Made by a program: the position numbers and the translations under genes. Shown piece by piece: positions 14,996 through 25,072 of a stretch of DNA of 64,000 nucleotides. The notes beneath the pieces were generated by a model. The model had not been told where the DNA came from, ran no database searches, and saw nothing but the letters and a program-made list of their open reading frames with translations. The stretch is from Thermoleptolyngbya sichuanensis A183 (GTDB lineage: Bacteria; Cyanobacteriota; Cyanobacteriia; Elainellales; Elainellaceae): contig NZ_CP053661.1 of NCBI RefSeq assembly GCF_013177315.1, positions 1 to 64,000 on the forward strand, read 5' to 3'. Within the stretch, counting starts at the first letter, position 1. Every line of letters starts with the position of its first letter.

Positions 14996-16357
14996 ATGCC
15001 TCCGATGTCCCCGATGCCCGACTCCAACTCATCGCCGCGCCCGCCAGAGCGTCCTCTATCGTCCGATGCTGCGCCTGATTTGACGGTTTCTCTTGCTTCT
15101 GCTGCCAGCAACGACGAAGACGAGGTGGCCAAGCTCCCCCGCACGGTTACACGGCTGGCCAGTCCCAGAGAGCGCGGGCTAATCACGGTTGACCGGGGCA
15201 ATCAATATGCCCCCATGCGGGCTGAGGAGCTAGAAGCGCTGCCCGCCGGACAGCAAAAGCCTGTGCTGATCGCGCTGGCTGTGGCAATCGCCGTAACGCT
15301 AGTGGGACTAGTCTTTAACCTGGGCTGGCTAGGTATTGTTGGGTCGCTAGTGGCGCTGCTGCTGTCAGTTCAGGTGGTTTGGGAAGATCTCTATGCGGTC
15401 TTTCGAGAAATGCTGTCGGCTCGACAGCAGGTGTTGGCGATCGCCCTGGTGGGGCTGAGTGTTGGGCTGGTCGGGCTAGTGCGGTTTAGCCCCCTGGGAA
15501 CCTGGATGAGTGCCTGGGCGGCGCAGCTAGATTGGGATGCTGTGGGTGCGCTGGGCGAGGTTTTTGGAGCGATCGGGCAGATCTTAATTGCCGTGATTGC
15601 GGTCTATGTGGCCTGGCGGCAGTATGTGATTTCCAAAGACCTGACGATTCAGCAAAACCTAATCACCCAGCAACAGACTATCGACTCCTACTTTCAGGGC
15701 ATCTCTGAACTGGTGCTGGACTCTGAGGGGTTGCTGGAAGATTGGCCCCAAGAGCGGGCGATCGCCGCTGGACGCACCGCCGCGATTCTCAGCAGCGTTG
15801 ATGCGGGCGGCAAAGCCAAGGTGATTCGGTTTCTATCGCGATCGCGCCTGTTGACCCCGTTAAAGCGCGATCGCCTGCTGGGCCGCGCCATCCTGGACGG
15901 GGCTGGCGGCTACGAAGAAGACCGCACCTTCGGCGTGCGCGTGATTGATTTGGGGGTGATGCTGGCGGGGGCGAACTTGGCGGGCACCGACCTGCGCTGG
16001 ACTGATCTCAGCGACGCAAACCTAATCCGCGCCAACCTCAGCGATTGTGACTTGGTAAAGGCAAACTTTTCCCGAACCATTCTCTGCGAAGCGAGTTTGG
16101 CAGGAGCAGACTTGCAAAGCACTCGATTCTTCTACGGTTCTGCCAAAACTGCTACCCCCCGCAGCCGCACACACCCGCCCGACTACACGACAGGAGCCTA
16201 CACGGGCGCAGTAATCGAAGATGCCGATTTCACCAATGCCACCCGCATGTCTGAGGAATTGCGATGGTATTGCTGCACCTGGGGCAGCGAAAAAACCCGC
16301 GCTACGATTCCCGGTGGCTGCGAAGGGATTCCCAATCTGCTGGATGCGTCCCGCTAG
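14996..16357 (+). CDS. Pentapeptide-repeat membrane protein
   Basis: A 453-residue protein. A Ser/Pro-rich cytoplasmic N-terminus is followed by hydrophobic spans at about 90-130, 145-165 and 200-215, a helical region (IQQNLITQQQTIDSYFQGIS), then pentapeptide repeats of A(D/N)LxxAxL type at about 325-375 (ANLAGTDLRWTDLSDANLIR), and a Cys-containing tail. Pentapeptide repeats form a right-handed beta-helix used for protein contacts. The precise role is unknown. Three Met codons at 1, 4 and 7 are possible starts. Confidence 0.85.
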   Translation: MPPMSPMPDSNSSPRPPERPLSSDAAPDLTVSLASAASNDEDEVAKLPRTVTRLASPRERGLITVDRGNQYAPMRAEELEALPAGQQKPVLIALAVAIAVTLVGLVFNLGWLGIVGSLVALLLSVQVVWEDLYAVFREMLSARQQVLAIALVGLSVGLVGLVRFSPLGTWMSAWAAQLDWDAVGALGEVFGAIGQILIAVIAVYVAWRQYVISKDLTIQQNLITQQQTIDSYFQGISELVLDSEGLLEDWPQERAIAAGRTAAILSSVDAGGKAKVIRFLSRSRLLTPLKRDRLLGRAILDGAGGYEEDRTFGVRVIDLGVMLAGANLAGTDLRWTDLSDANLIRANLSDCDLVKANFSRTILCEASLAGADLQSTRFFYGSAKTATPRSRTHPPDYTTGAYTGAVIEDADFTNATRMSEELRWYCCTWGSEKTRATIPGGCEGIPNLLDASR

Positions 16358-16480
16358 TAGCAGGGGGACTGAAACCGGGGCGATCGCCCTCCGCGCTCAA
16401 GCGGCAGATTTTTTGAGAAGATCTTCACCTCCCTGCTTCCCTGCTAAAATAGCAAATCATCAATACGAATGATGCCTGTC

Positions 16481-16553
16481 GGGGAGTTAGCTCAGTTGGT
16501 AGAGCGCTGCGATCGCACCGCAGAGGCCAGGGATTCGAGTTCCCTACTCTCCA
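16481..16553 (+). tRNA. tRNA-Ala (anticodon CGC)
   Basis: A full cloverleaf of 73 nt: acceptor GGGGAGT with ACTCTCC including the G3.U70 wobble that marks alanine tRNAs, D-arm GCTC-AGTTGGTA-GAGC, anticodon stem CTGCG/CGCAG with loop ATCGCAC (anticodon CGC), 5-base variable loop, T-arm AGGGA-TTCGAGT-TCCCT, discriminator A. CCA is not encoded. The anticodon arm contains the HIP1 octamer GCGATCGC. Confidence 0.93.
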
Positions 16554-16977
16554 TTCCCGAAACGCAATTCCAAGACTACTGCATGGCCGATTCAGAGGCG
16601 TTTTGCAGGAGAGCTTGGAGGCATAGGGCCTGTAGACCTAGGCACTGCTTTAAAGCTCTCTAGGTCATTGATTGCCCTGAGTCAATCTCCCTCCTTCAAA
16701 AGGGGGACTTCCGGAGTGGCTCGGCTCGGTTCCCCCCTTGTTAAGGGGGGCTAGGGGGATCAAAGGGTTTTAAAACACGCCCTAGGGCTTGGAGGCATAG
16801 GGCAAGGACTGGTAGGCGATCGCCCGCTGCCTGGGGTTGCCCGGTTCGTTCTGCCTTACCTTTCGCTTTGTCACCAAGATATTGAGCGATGTAAACCGAT
16901 TTCAACTTTGGTAAAAGGGTTTCCAAATCTAAATAGGTTAGTGTTAGTTTAAATGCAGGCACAAATCTGGTTAAGAA

Positions 16978-17151
16978 CCCAGAGAAACAAAACTTTTTGG
17001 AGATGAGCGTTGTGCCTCCGGCTTAATCTCCGGCATCACACTCGATGCGATTAGTCTTTACATCCTACAGTCAGAGCGAGTCGTACATTTCAAGTTGCTA
17101 GACCGCTATCTACAGTCCGAAGGTCAGCAGCAAGTCAATGTCACTCCATAG
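16978..17151 (+). pseudogene. C-terminal remnant of an unidentified gene
   Basis: One frame, opened by a stop near 16970, reads through SGITLDAISLYILQSERVVH and ends NVTP at the TAG 17149-17151. The composition is strongly protein-like (amphipathic helix then charged helix), but there is no start codon in the frame, so it looks like the 3' end of a deleted gene. Family unknown. Confidence 0.35.
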
Positions 17152-17418
17152 CTTCAACACCTTCTATAGAGGTTGGGTGAAAGGCTAATAAGCAGGAGCT
17201 TTGTGATGGCTTCTGGTCAACCCTTAGTAAATCGAACTGAGCTTCACTGACAACTACTTCGTATAGTTTTCAACTAGTGGCTGATGCTGTTCAGCTAGGA
17301 GAGTTCATTCAGTTTTGATCCGATCAATCTGATCGAGATCTAAGTTCAAATCGAGTTCAAGTTCAATTGGAACCGTTCAATTTGGTTCAGTGTTCAAGTT
17401 AAGTTGAATCCAGAAAGA

Positions 17419-17450
17419 GGGGGCTAGTCACAAATGTCTAGTCCCCTTTT
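17419..17450 (+). terminator. Intrinsic terminator-like hairpin
   Basis: GGGGGCTAG pairs with CTAGTCCCC (one G.T) around a 10-base loop and is followed by TTTT. There is no obvious gene just upstream, so it may end a small RNA or the remnant's former transcript. Confidence 0.55.
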
Positions 17451-17587
17451 ACGTGCTTTGATATTTTCTATTTAATATTTGCTTTTATATTTGCTCGGTG
17501 GCGATCGCTGCGGCCCTAAGCAATCCGAATCGGGGCTGCCTTCATCAAGGTTGCATTCGCAAAGGCTACATCCGCAGCGATCGCCCC

Positions 17588-19270
17588 TTAGCTCCCTGAC
17601 GAGAGCAGTCCCAAGTTCGCCAGCAGAGTCGATACCTTATCCACCAGCGAATCCGCCTGCACCCATACCGACACTGACCCACCGTTGCAGCGAAACTCGC
17701 CCCAGCCATCCGCATTCGTCTGCACTGGCTCTTTCACATGTTCGGTAATGTCGTAAAACACGGCATTAGATTTACCCACTTCCATCCATTTGCTGCCACC
17801 TGGGCCATCGCTCATGATTACGGCCAGGGCGCGGGGATGCGCTTCGTTTCCTAGACGAGTCCAGCCGATTACGTCTTCATGGTCAAAATAGGTATACTGC
17901 TCGCCGTAGGCAAAGTGCTTGCGGGCAAACAGCAGCTTATCCAGAATGTCTTTGTGGCAATCCATCCAGATTTCATACTCGTTGCCGTCGCGCCCTTTGT
18001 CTTTGTAATGGGCACCGTAGTAGTCGGCATAAAACACGCAGGGATAGCCCTCCGCCCGCAGCAAGATCAGCGCGTAGGCCAACGGCTTGAACCAGTTTTC
18101 AACAGGAGATTCTAGCGCTTGGAGCGGCTGTGTATCGTGATTGTCTACAAAAGTGGCAGCCAGCAGCGGCACCTGCTGCATTAAGGTGTTGTCCAAGATT
18201 TTCCGCATGTCATAATAGCCACCTGCCTTGCTCGCTTCGTAAAAGTTGTAGTGCAGCGGCACATCAAACAGCGAGAGCCGACCTTCGGTGTTGGCCAGAT
18301 ACCAGTGCAGTGTGCCCAGGTCTTTGGTCCAATATTCACCCACGGCAAAGAGGCTGCGCTTGGCGTAGGCCTCTAGATGATCCAGCCAGTCGTTGAAAAA
18401 GTCGCCGTGGATGTGCTTGATTGCGTCTAGGCGGAAGCCGTCTACGCCTACGGTGTCCAGCGTCCACTCGCCCCAATACTTGAGTTCGCCGCGCACTTCT
18501 GGGTGGGTCATGTCCAGGTCGCAGCCCATGAGATAGTCGTAGTTGCCGTGAGCTAGCTCTACTTTGTCCTGGAAACTTTTGTCCTTAAAGCGATAGATCT
18601 GATAGCGCCCTGGCTGATACATATTGTGATCCACCGAGTCGAAGTGCCACCAGCGCCACTTCATGCTGGAGTATTTGTCGCCTCGACCGGGAAAATCGAA
18701 CTGTGTCCACACTTTAATTTTTTCAACGCCGCCGACGGCCGCTAGGCGGTTGTCGGAATCTACAGGCACCGCTTCTACTTCTTCTTCTGCATCGCCGCCC
18801 ATTTTGTGGTTAAACACAACATCGGCGTAGATTTGCAGTCCGGCCTCTTTGGCTGCTTTGACGGCGGCCAGGTATTCGTCTTTTGTGCCGTATTTGGTGC
18901 GGATGCTGCCTTTCTGGTCAAACTCACCCAGATCAAACAGGTCGTATACGCCATAGCCGACATCGTAGCCGCCGCCGTTTGCTTTGTAGGCTGGCGGCAG
19001 CCAGAGAGCCGTAAAACCTGCTTTGGCGATCGCCCCTGCGTCTTGTTGCAGCGTTTTCCAGAGGGTGCCATCGGGTGGCAAATACCAGTGGAAATATTGC
19101 ATGAAAACCCCGTTGTACTCAGTGCTGGGGTTTTTATGGGATAGCTCCGCAGCGTTCTGGTTTAGCCAATCGATGACGGAGCGCTTGGCTTCTTCGAGAA
19201 TCTCCTTGCTAAGCTGCGTACCCAGAGCCTTAAACTGTTCACGGAGTTGCTGAAATGTGCTGTTACTCAT
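17588..19270 (-). CDS. Cytoplasmic alpha-amylase, GH13 family
   Basis: A 560-residue enzyme hydrolysing alpha-1,4-glucans, probably internal glycogen breakdown, because no signal peptide is present. An N-terminal helical extension (1-50) precedes the (beta/alpha)8 barrel. GH13 regions are clear: ADVVFNHK (149-156), GFRLDAIKH with nucleophile D282, VGEYW with acid/base E312, and FVDNHDT with D379. The C-terminal beta domain ends in VWVQADS. The layout matches liquefying-type amylases (GH13_5-like). It is transcribed singly. Confidence 0.92.
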   Translation of the reverse strand: MSNSTFQQLREQFKALGTQLSKEILEEAKRSVIDWLNQNAAELSHKNPSTEYNGVFMQYFHWYLPPDGTLWKTLQQDAGAIAKAGFTALWLPPAYKANGGGYDVGYGVYDLFDLGEFDQKGSIRTKYGTKDEYLAAVKAAKEAGLQIYADVVFNHKMGGDAEEEVEAVPVDSDNRLAAVGGVEKIKVWTQFDFPGRGDKYSSMKWRWWHFDSVDHNMYQPGRYQIYRFKDKSFQDKVELAHGNYDYLMGCDLDMTHPEVRGELKYWGEWTLDTVGVDGFRLDAIKHIHGDFFNDWLDHLEAYAKRSLFAVGEYWTKDLGTLHWYLANTEGRLSLFDVPLHYNFYEASKAGGYYDMRKILDNTLMQQVPLLAATFVDNHDTQPLQALESPVENWFKPLAYALILLRAEGYPCVFYADYYGAHYKDKGRDGNEYEIWMDCHKDILDKLLFARKHFAYGEQYTYFDHEDVIGWTRLGNEAHPRALAVIMSDGPGGSKWMEVGKSNAVFYDITEHVKEPVQTNADGWGEFRCNGGSVSVWVQADSLVDKVSTLLANLGLLSSGS

Positions 19271-19625
19271 AGGGCATCCCGATTGAACCTCTGCGAAAGG
19301 GGCGGTTTTTTAGATACGGCATTTCCTTGCGGGGTGAGGTCAGCGCTGGGCTAAAAGAATAAGGGGGTTGCGGACTCCCCACAAACCTTGCTGGCTTTGG
19401 AAAAGCTCTAACAGGATTAAAGAATACTATCGTGAGCCGGAGCCTGTCGGTTGTGATGGTCAGCACGGTGCGGGGGTTGGGGCGGTAGAGAGAGGGAAGC
19501 GGCTACCAATATTCCCCAAAATTCCAACACTCCAATACGCCCTTTTCCCAGTGCCTTTTGTTATATCATCGGCTCGATATCATCGGCTCGTCTCCCTCAC
19601 TCCCAACTCTTCCTTCCAACTCCTG
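19271..19625. other. Intergenic region upstream of the permease
   Basis: This is the divergent gap between the amylase and the permease. A frame in phase with the permease is open from 19368, but its product lacks protein-like character. A 14-base word (ATATCATCGGCTCG) is duplicated at 19565-19592. No clear regulator site is seen. Confidence 0.35.
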
Positions 19626-20294
19626 ATGCTCTACCTGCTGCGGAACCCAAGCCTGATCTGGAACCTGACACTGGAACATTTGCAGATGACGCTGGCAGCG
19701 CTGGCGATCGCCGTTCTGGTTGCCCTACCCGTGGCGCTCTTGGTGACGCACTATCGCTGGCTGTCGGTGCCTGTGCTGGGCGGACTGGGCATTTTGTATA
19801 CGATTCCGAGTCTGGCGCTGATTATCTTTCTGGTGCCTGTGTTTGGGCTAAATGCGCGGTCGGTCATTGTGGCGATGGTGCTATATACGCAGGTGATATT
19901 GGTGCGAAACCTGGTCGTAGGGTTGGAGGGGATTAAGCCGTCGGTGCTGGAGGCGGCACGGGGTATGGGCATGAGTCCTTGGCAGCGCTGGTGGCGGGTG
20001 CAAGTACCGCTGATTTTGCCAATTTTTCTGGCGGGGCTGCGGCTGGCGGCCATTGTGGCGATCGCCATTGCGACCATTGGCGCAAAGTTTGGTGCAGGCG
20101 GACTGGGGACGCTGCTGTTCGACGGCATTGCCCAGAGCCGCTACGACAAGATTTGGGCAGGGGCGATCGCCGTTTCCCTGTTGGCCTTTGCCATCAACGC
20201 CCTACTGCTCTCGCTGGAATGGGCCACCAGCCCCACGCGCCGACTCCAGCGCCGCATCGGGCGGCTGAAAGCAGGGTTCGGGGTTCGGAACTAG
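19626..20294 (+). CDS. ABC transporter permease, glycine betaine/choline (OpuB/ProW) type
   Basis: Starting at ATG 19626 (MLYLLRNPSLIWNLTLEHLQ) the protein has 222 residues and six or so membrane spans, normal for this family. The EAA loop that docks the ATPase is visible at about 119-138 (VLEAARGMGMSPWQRWWRVQ). The GAKFGAGGLG segment is also typical of compatible-solute permeases. No ATPase or binding-protein gene is adjacent in the window, so partners are elsewhere. The substrate is assigned by family only. Confidence 0.85.
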   Translation: MLYLLRNPSLIWNLTLEHLQMTLAALAIAVLVALPVALLVTHYRWLSVPVLGGLGILYTIPSLALIIFLVPVFGLNARSVIVAMVLYTQVILVRNLVVGLEGIKPSVLEAARGMGMSPWQRWWRVQVPLILPIFLAGLRLAAIVAIAIATIGAKFGAGGLGTLLFDGIAQSRYDKIWAGAIAVSLLAFAINALLLSLEWATSPTRRLQRRIGRLKAGFGVRN

Positions 20295-20299
20295 GCCCC

Positions 20300-21418
20300 T
20301 TAGCTCACGGCTGCTTCGATCACCGGATGATAGAAAAAGGCGATGCCGAGAATGGCGTAGGTCGCCAGCAGCAGCACGCCTTCCAGCCAGTTGGACTTGC
20401 CATCGGAGCTAATCGAGTTGGCGATCAGCACAGCCACGGCCACCGCGACGACCTCAAACGGGTTGAAGTTTAAATCCATCGGCTGATGCAAAATCAGCCC
20501 CGCCAGCACCAGGATCGGCGCGACAAATAGGGCAACCTGCATACTGGCCCCCAGCGACACGGAAACGGACAAATCCATCTTGTTTTTGATGGCCACGACG
20601 ACCGCTGCCACGTTCTCAGCGGCGTTGCCAATAATCGGCAGCAAAATCACGCCTGTAAATAATTCCGTGAGTCCCAGCTTGCTGGTTGCCACCTCCAGCG
20701 ACCCCACCAAAATTTCTGATTCCAGCGCGATAAAGGTCGTTGCGCCCAGCAGCACTGCCGTCCACAGCACCGGGTTGGGCTTGTGGTCGCTGTGTTCTTC
20801 GTCGTGGGTGGTTCCCGCTTCACCTTTGAGATCTGCCACGCCTACGTCATACAGATAGCTGTGCGTTTTCATGGAAAACAGCAGCGTCAGCACGTAGACC
20901 ACCATCAACACAATTGCCACCGCGACGGATAGCTTCTGCATCAGCGGCTCTGAAATACCCGACGAGGTATAGTTCACCGCCGTTGGCAGCAGCAGCGCGA
21001 TCACCGCTAGGTTCATGGCTGACGCATTCACCCGCGCCAGCACGGGTTGAAAGCTCTGCTCCTTGTACCGCAGTCCGCCCAGCAGCATGGATAGCCCCAT
21101 GACTAGCAGCAGGTTGCCAATAATCGAACCTGTGAGGCTGGCTTTGACGACTTCTACCAGACCAGACCGCAAGGCGGCGATCGCAATAATTAATTCTGCT
21201 GCATTGCCAAACGTCGCATTCAGCAAGCCGCCTAGCGATGGCCCTACCACCACTGCCAGTTCTTCGGTCGCCGTGCCCATCCAGGCCGCCAGCGGCAAAA
21301 TGGCCAGACACGCCAGCGCGAATTGCACCAGTTCTCCCCAATGAAACACGTAATGCGAGAGCAGCGAGATTGGCACGAAAATGAGCAAAACTGAAAAGAT
21401 TAAATTTTTAGTACTCAT
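20300..21418 (-). CDS. Ca2+/H+ antiporter, CAX family
   Basis: Starting at the ATG 21418 ([16 protein letters not shown]) the protein has 372 residues and about eleven membrane spans. Both alpha-repeat cation-binding motifs are present: [17 protein letters not shown] and [15 protein letters not shown], with the acidic-His-rich loop between halves ([11 protein letters not shown]). It exchanges cytoplasmic Ca2+ for protons. The frame is open upstream to 21514, but residues there are not conserved-looking. It is convergent with the permease, 5 bp apart. Confidence 0.92.
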   Translation of the reverse strand: MSTKNLIFSVLLIFVPISLLSHYVFHWGELVQFALACLAILPLAAWMGTATEELAVVVGPSLGGLLNATFGNAAELIIAIAALRSGLVEVVKASLTGSIIGNLLLVMGLSMLLGGLRYKEQSFQPVLARVNASAMNLAVIALLLPTAVNYTSSGISEPLMQKLSVAVAIVLMVVYVLTLLFSMKTHSYLYDVGVADLKGEAGTTHDEEHSDHKPNPVLWTAVLLGATTFIALESEILVGSLEVATSKLGLTELFTGVILLPIIGNAAENVAAVVVAIKNKMDLSVSVSLGASMQVALFVAPILVLAGLILHQPMDLNFNPFEVVAVAVAVLIANSISSDGKSNWLEGVLLLATYAILGIAFFYHPVIEAAVS

Positions 21419-21677
21419 GCAAGCGTCCTGGACGGCTTTTGACAAAGGATAACAAGAGAGATAACAAGAGATAAGAGGGCGATCGCTCGACCCAATCAAG
21501 CGGCATTCAGCCACGGCATTAGGTCACACTCAAGGCGAGCAAACCGTAGCGAGCAAACTGTGATTAAACCATGACTGAACTCGTCCTCCCAGAATCATAG
21601 GGGTTTTCCGCATTTTGGGAACCTGGGTTAGGATCTAGGCAGTTTTTACAAAAGTCAACAATCTTTCACTCTTCGCT

Positions 21678-22613
21678 ATGACAGTCGTTTACCCCCGCAA
21701 GCTGCAAAGCTCCCTGGGCAGCCTCAGCGCCCGTGACGTGATGAAACAAGTGGTTCGAGATCGCGACATACACCTGATCACGCTCAATCGCTATCGCTAC
21801 AGCGAACAGCGGAGTTGCAAAGACCTGACTACCTTGATCGAACAACTGGATGGGAAGCCCGCCGAACTGGTCAAAGACCTATCGCGGCATGTGTCGGACG
21901 AAGCTCGCCACGCCATGTGGCTGACAGATTTGCTGGTAGACCTGGGCAGCAGCGTAGGCACGCCCCCCGGTATGTCCTACATCGAAGAATTTGAGCGGTT
22001 GCTCGATCAGGAGTCGCCTAGCCCTGAGAGCCTGGATGACTTTGTGATTTCATCGTTGGCGGCCATTAACGTGACCGAAAAGCGCGGCTGTGAATACTTT
22101 TCGGGTCATATCCACGCCCTCAAGCAAGCACCGCAGACCGAGGAAAACGTCAAGATTCGGGAAACCCTGGAGCGCATTCTGCCTGAAGAAGCCGCCCACG
22201 TCCGCTGGGGCAACCGCTGGCTAGCCCAAATGGCTGACAAAAGCCCGGAGCATCGCGCCAAGGTCGAACACGCCAAACGCAAACACGCCGCGATTGAGCA
22301 AGCTGCGTTTGAGTCGGGCATGGACATTACCGCCGGGGCTGAGCTGCGTCGGGTGGGTCATTTGCTGGATATTGCCAACACCCTGCCCGCGTGGCAGCGC
22401 CCGCAATATCTGATGGAGCGCCTGCCCCAAAGCCTGCTGTCGCCCGACCTCCAGCGCACCCGCCTCGACGCGATCCAGCGAGTCTGGAACCGCGATCCGC
22501 AGGCATTTGTGGAACGGTTTGTGCCGATGTTCCTGAGCGGGCTGACGCGGGATGTCAATGGCAAGAAGCCGCAGCCTAACAAGGCTAGTGCTGCCAACGC
22601 TGCGGCCAATTAG
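21678..22613 (+). CDS. Ferritin-like diiron protein
   Basis: A 311-residue protein with the four-helix diiron pattern: Glu in YSEQRS (about 43), E/H in DEARHAMW (about 74-77), Glu in NVTEKRGCEYF (about 120), and E/H in PEEAAHVRWG (about 172-175). This two-ExxH arrangement is that of rubrerythrin/ferritin-like oxidases. The C-terminal third is helical and ends in an Ala/Asn tail. Substrate is unknown; redox or iron-linked hydroxylation is plausible. It is transcribed alone. Confidence 0.8.
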   Translation: MTVVYPRKLQSSLGSLSARDVMKQVVRDRDIHLITLNRYRYSEQRSCKDLTTLIEQLDGKPAELVKDLSRHVSDEARHAMWLTDLLVDLGSSVGTPPGMSYIEEFERLLDQESPSPESLDDFVISSLAAINVTEKRGCEYFSGHIHALKQAPQTEENVKIRETLERILPEEAAHVRWGNRWLAQMADKSPEHRAKVEHAKRKHAAIEQAAFESGMDITAGAELRRVGHLLDIANTLPAWQRPQYLMERLPQSLLSPDLQRTRLDAIQRVWNRDPQAFVERFVPMFLSGLTRDVNGKKPQPNKASAANAAAN

Positions 22614-22823
22614 TGCCGTTGGGCACACAGGACTTATCGCAAGCGCGGAAGTCCAAGCACAGTGACTAGTACAGTGAACCGGCATAATTTGGGCGATGCG
22701 GACGAAGCGTTTGGACTGCCCTCTCTGGGCAAGCGCTTGGATGAATCCCTGAGAAACGGTGTCCAGCGCTTCGTCTTTAGTTTTGTTGCCAGGCGGGGCG
22801 ATCGCCCCCTAATCCCCAACCAC

Positions 22824-23258
22824 CTACCCTTCCACCCCCGCTTTTTCTGGTAGGGTCGCTTGCAACTTTAGGCAATTGCGCCCGCTTACCTGGAGGCGGT
22901 ATTCTACCTTGTCCATCAGGCGATTCAAAATCAGCCAGCCATAGCCGCCATCCTGCATATCATCTGGGGCAGGCGGCAGATAGGTGGAAAGGTCGTAGCC
23001 CTGGCCATGATCCCAGATTTCCAGGTGGATATCTCGATCGATTAGCTCTAGGCGAATCAGTACGGGCAGATTGGGCTGGTTGCGGTGGGCGTGGCGCACG
23101 ACGTTGGAGTAGGCCTCCACTAGCACCAGCCGCAGCCGATTCGACTGATGGCTCCAGTCCACCAAATCGCCCAGTTCTAGCTCCAGCGAATTGAGCAGCC
23201 AGTTTTCGACTACTTGCAAAAACTTCAGGTCGCTGGGAATATGCAACTCGGTTTTCAT
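22824..23258 (-). CDS. RsbW-type anti-sigma regulatory serine kinase
   Basis: A 144-residue GHKL/HATPase fold protein. The N-box is VLVEAYSNVVRHAH (about 64-77), the G1 box is IWDHGQGYD (about 101-109) and the G2 region is DGGYGWLILNRLMDKV. Such proteins phosphorylate anti-anti-sigma partners and bind sigma factors or analogous targets. The gene follows the RsbU-like phosphatase by 3 bp on the same strand, so the two are very likely co-translated parts of a partner-switching module. No anti-anti-sigma (STAS) gene lies in the window. Confidence 0.88.
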   Translation of the reverse strand: MKTELHIPSDLKFLQVVENWLLNSLELELGDLVDWSHQSNRLRLVLVEAYSNVVRHAHRNQPNLPVLIRLELIDRDIHLEIWDHGQGYDLSTYLPPAPDDMQDGGYGWLILNRLMDKVEYRLQVSGRNCLKLQATLPEKAGVEG

Positions 23259-23261
23259 GGA

Positions 23262-24965
23262 CTACAGAACCTCCAGCGAGAGTATGGTTTGGTCATCTTC
23301 CTGGGCATGGCTTTGTGACTGTATGCAGGAAAGCAGTTTGGATAAATCAAGTGGTTGGGGCTGTTGTTTTAGCAGTTCCCAAAGACCTGGCTGGCCGAGC
23401 ATCAGGCTGTTGCCAGCAGCGTGTGGGTGAGCGAGGGTGGCTTCGGTGATGCCGTCGCTGGTGAGGAGCAGCAGGTCGCCTGGGTTTAGCGTCAGCCGGC
23501 CGGCGATCGCCTTCCACACGGGCAAGATGCCCAACGGCACCCCCCTTTCTTTTAGATATAGCGGTTCAGCCGATGGCTTGTTAACCGACCAAACCATCGG
23601 GTAGATGTGCCCTGCATTGGCATACACCAATTCTTGCGTGGCGGGGCTGTAGCGGGCCAGCGCCATCGTGATAAAGCAGTTGTTGCTCACCAGATCATCC
23701 ATCAGGCTGCGGTTTAGGTTTTGCATGACCTGAGCCGGATCGGGCGGGCTTTCCTGATAAATTTCGCGCCGCAGCACCGAAATAGCGCTAGCCATAAACA
23801 GAGCTGCCGGAACGCCCTTGCCCGACACATCTCCTACGCCCAGCCAGAGGTCGCCCTGGGGATGCTCGTAAACCTCGAAAAAGTCGCCGCCGACCTCCCG
23901 CGCTGGGTGGCAACAAGCCTGAATTTTGGCGGTGTCCAGTTCGGGCAAGCTCTGGCGCAGCAGGTTGGTCTGGATTTGACGAGCGACGGCCAGTTCTGCC
24001 TGCATTTGCTCGGTTTGTCGCTGGATGCGCTGATACAGCTTGGCCTGGGAAATAGCCAGGGCGACTCGTTCTGCCACTTCCTGAATTAGGTCAAGATCTT
24101 CTTCTGACCAGGCGATCGCCTGTCCCTGGCGGTGGAGGCTGGCGATCGCCAACAATTCCTGCTGATAGATCAGCGGCAGCGCCAGCCGGGTCTCTTGCTC
24201 GTCTGATTCCGAAAGCTGCACCCGACGGCTCTGCAAAGCGGCCAGCAGCGCATCATTTGGCAGAACCGGGGCTTTTGCGACCTCGCCAGAGGCATGGCCA
24301 AAGCTGAATAGGTTGGGCAGCAGGCGATAGGTGTTGCCGTCGTCGCCTATTACGCCCTCTGTGTCCTGCTCTACCGGATGCAGCACGCAGGTTGCCCCAA
24401 AGGTTTGCCCCAGCACCTCTACGATCCGCTGCATCATGCTCTGGTAGTCCAGCGATTCGCGGGTTGCCGTGGAAACTTTATTGAAAATGGACTCCCGCCG
24501 CAGGGCGCGATGCAGCTCGTTGGTGCGTTGTTTGACCACGCGATAGGTATCGGCGGCCTGCTGCACCACGGTCATCAGGTCTTCTGGGTTCCAGGGTTTG
24601 GTGATATATTTGAACACCTTGCCCGCGTTGATCGCGTTTACCAAATCCTCGACATCGGTATAGCCCGTAAGCAGAATCCGAATCGTATCGGGAAACTGGC
24701 GGGCGACATGGCTGAGAAACTCGGTGCCGTTCATCTTGGGCATCCGCTGGTCGGAAATAATGATGCCCATTTCACCCACCTGATCCAGCAGGTTGAGCGC
24801 ATCCAGGGCGCTGTCTGCTCGAAACACCTGAAAGTCGCGCCGAAACGTGCGGTATAGCAGATCCAGGTTGTCGGCTTCGTCGTCTACCACCATCAGCCGC
24901 AACTTGTTTCGCTCTACCGGGGATTTGTTTTGCACGGGTTGTTGTAGGTCGTATGCGATCGCCAA
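23262..24965 (-). CDS. Response regulator-PP2C phosphatase (RsbU type) with GAF-like middle
   Basis: A 567-residue protein: receiver domain 22-145 with phosphoacceptor D72 (SDQRMPKMNG), DD29-30 and K123 (ITKPW); helical linker; GAF-like domain about 155-310; coiled coil 310-335; SpoIIE/PP2C domain 345-567 with GGDFFEV, GVGDVSGKGVPAALFM and LTSDGITEA metal-binding motifs. It would dephosphorylate a STAS protein in response to a two-component signal, opposing the RsbW-like kinase encoded 3 bp downstream. Confidence 0.92.
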   Translation of the reverse strand: MAIAYDLQQPVQNKSPVERNKLRLMVVDDEADNLDLLYRTFRRDFQVFRADSALDALNLLDQVGEMGIIISDQRMPKMNGTEFLSHVARQFPDTIRILLTGYTDVEDLVNAINAGKVFKYITKPWNPEDLMTVVQQAADTYRVVKQRTNELHRALRRESIFNKVSTATRESLDYQSMMQRIVEVLGQTFGATCVLHPVEQDTEGVIGDDGNTYRLLPNLFSFGHASGEVAKAPVLPNDALLAALQSRRVQLSESDEQETRLALPLIYQQELLAIASLHRQGQAIAWSEEDLDLIQEVAERVALAISQAKLYQRIQRQTEQMQAELAVARQIQTNLLRQSLPELDTAKIQACCHPAREVGGDFFEVYEHPQGDLWLGVGDVSGKGVPAALFMASAISVLRREIYQESPPDPAQVMQNLNRSLMDDLVSNNCFITMALARYSPATQELVYANAGHIYPMVWSVNKPSAEPLYLKERGVPLGILPVWKAIAGRLTLNPGDLLLLTSDGITEATLAHPHAAGNSLMLGQPGLWELLKQQPQPLDLSKLLSCIQSQSHAQEDDQTILSLEVL

Positions 24966-25072
24966 ATCGCCATTCTCCAGGGTTCACGCTCTTACACCCA
25001 AAGTACCCAGAGGAAGGCGATCGCTATCAGAGGAGTGGCTGGCTCATTCTGGCTCATTACAGTCTCTTCATC

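Larger units (their letters stand above)
16554..17587. other. One-kilobase region without an intact gene
   Basis: It contains a duplicated GCTTGGAGGCATAGGGC word (near 16614 and 16788), a palindromic CCCCCCTTGTTAAGGGGGG repeat at 16732-16750 of a kind dispersed in cyanobacterial genomes, a coding remnant ending at 17151, clustered GTTCAA words at 17345-17405, and a terminator-like hairpin at 17419-17450. A leftward 73-codon frame at 16741-16962 overlaps the palindrome and is not convincing. Confidence 0.5.

Noticed and set aside
16741-16962. Leftward 73-codon frame after the tRNA
   Set aside because: Its end overlaps a dispersed palindromic repeat, its start lacks a ribosome site and the product has no recognisable pattern.
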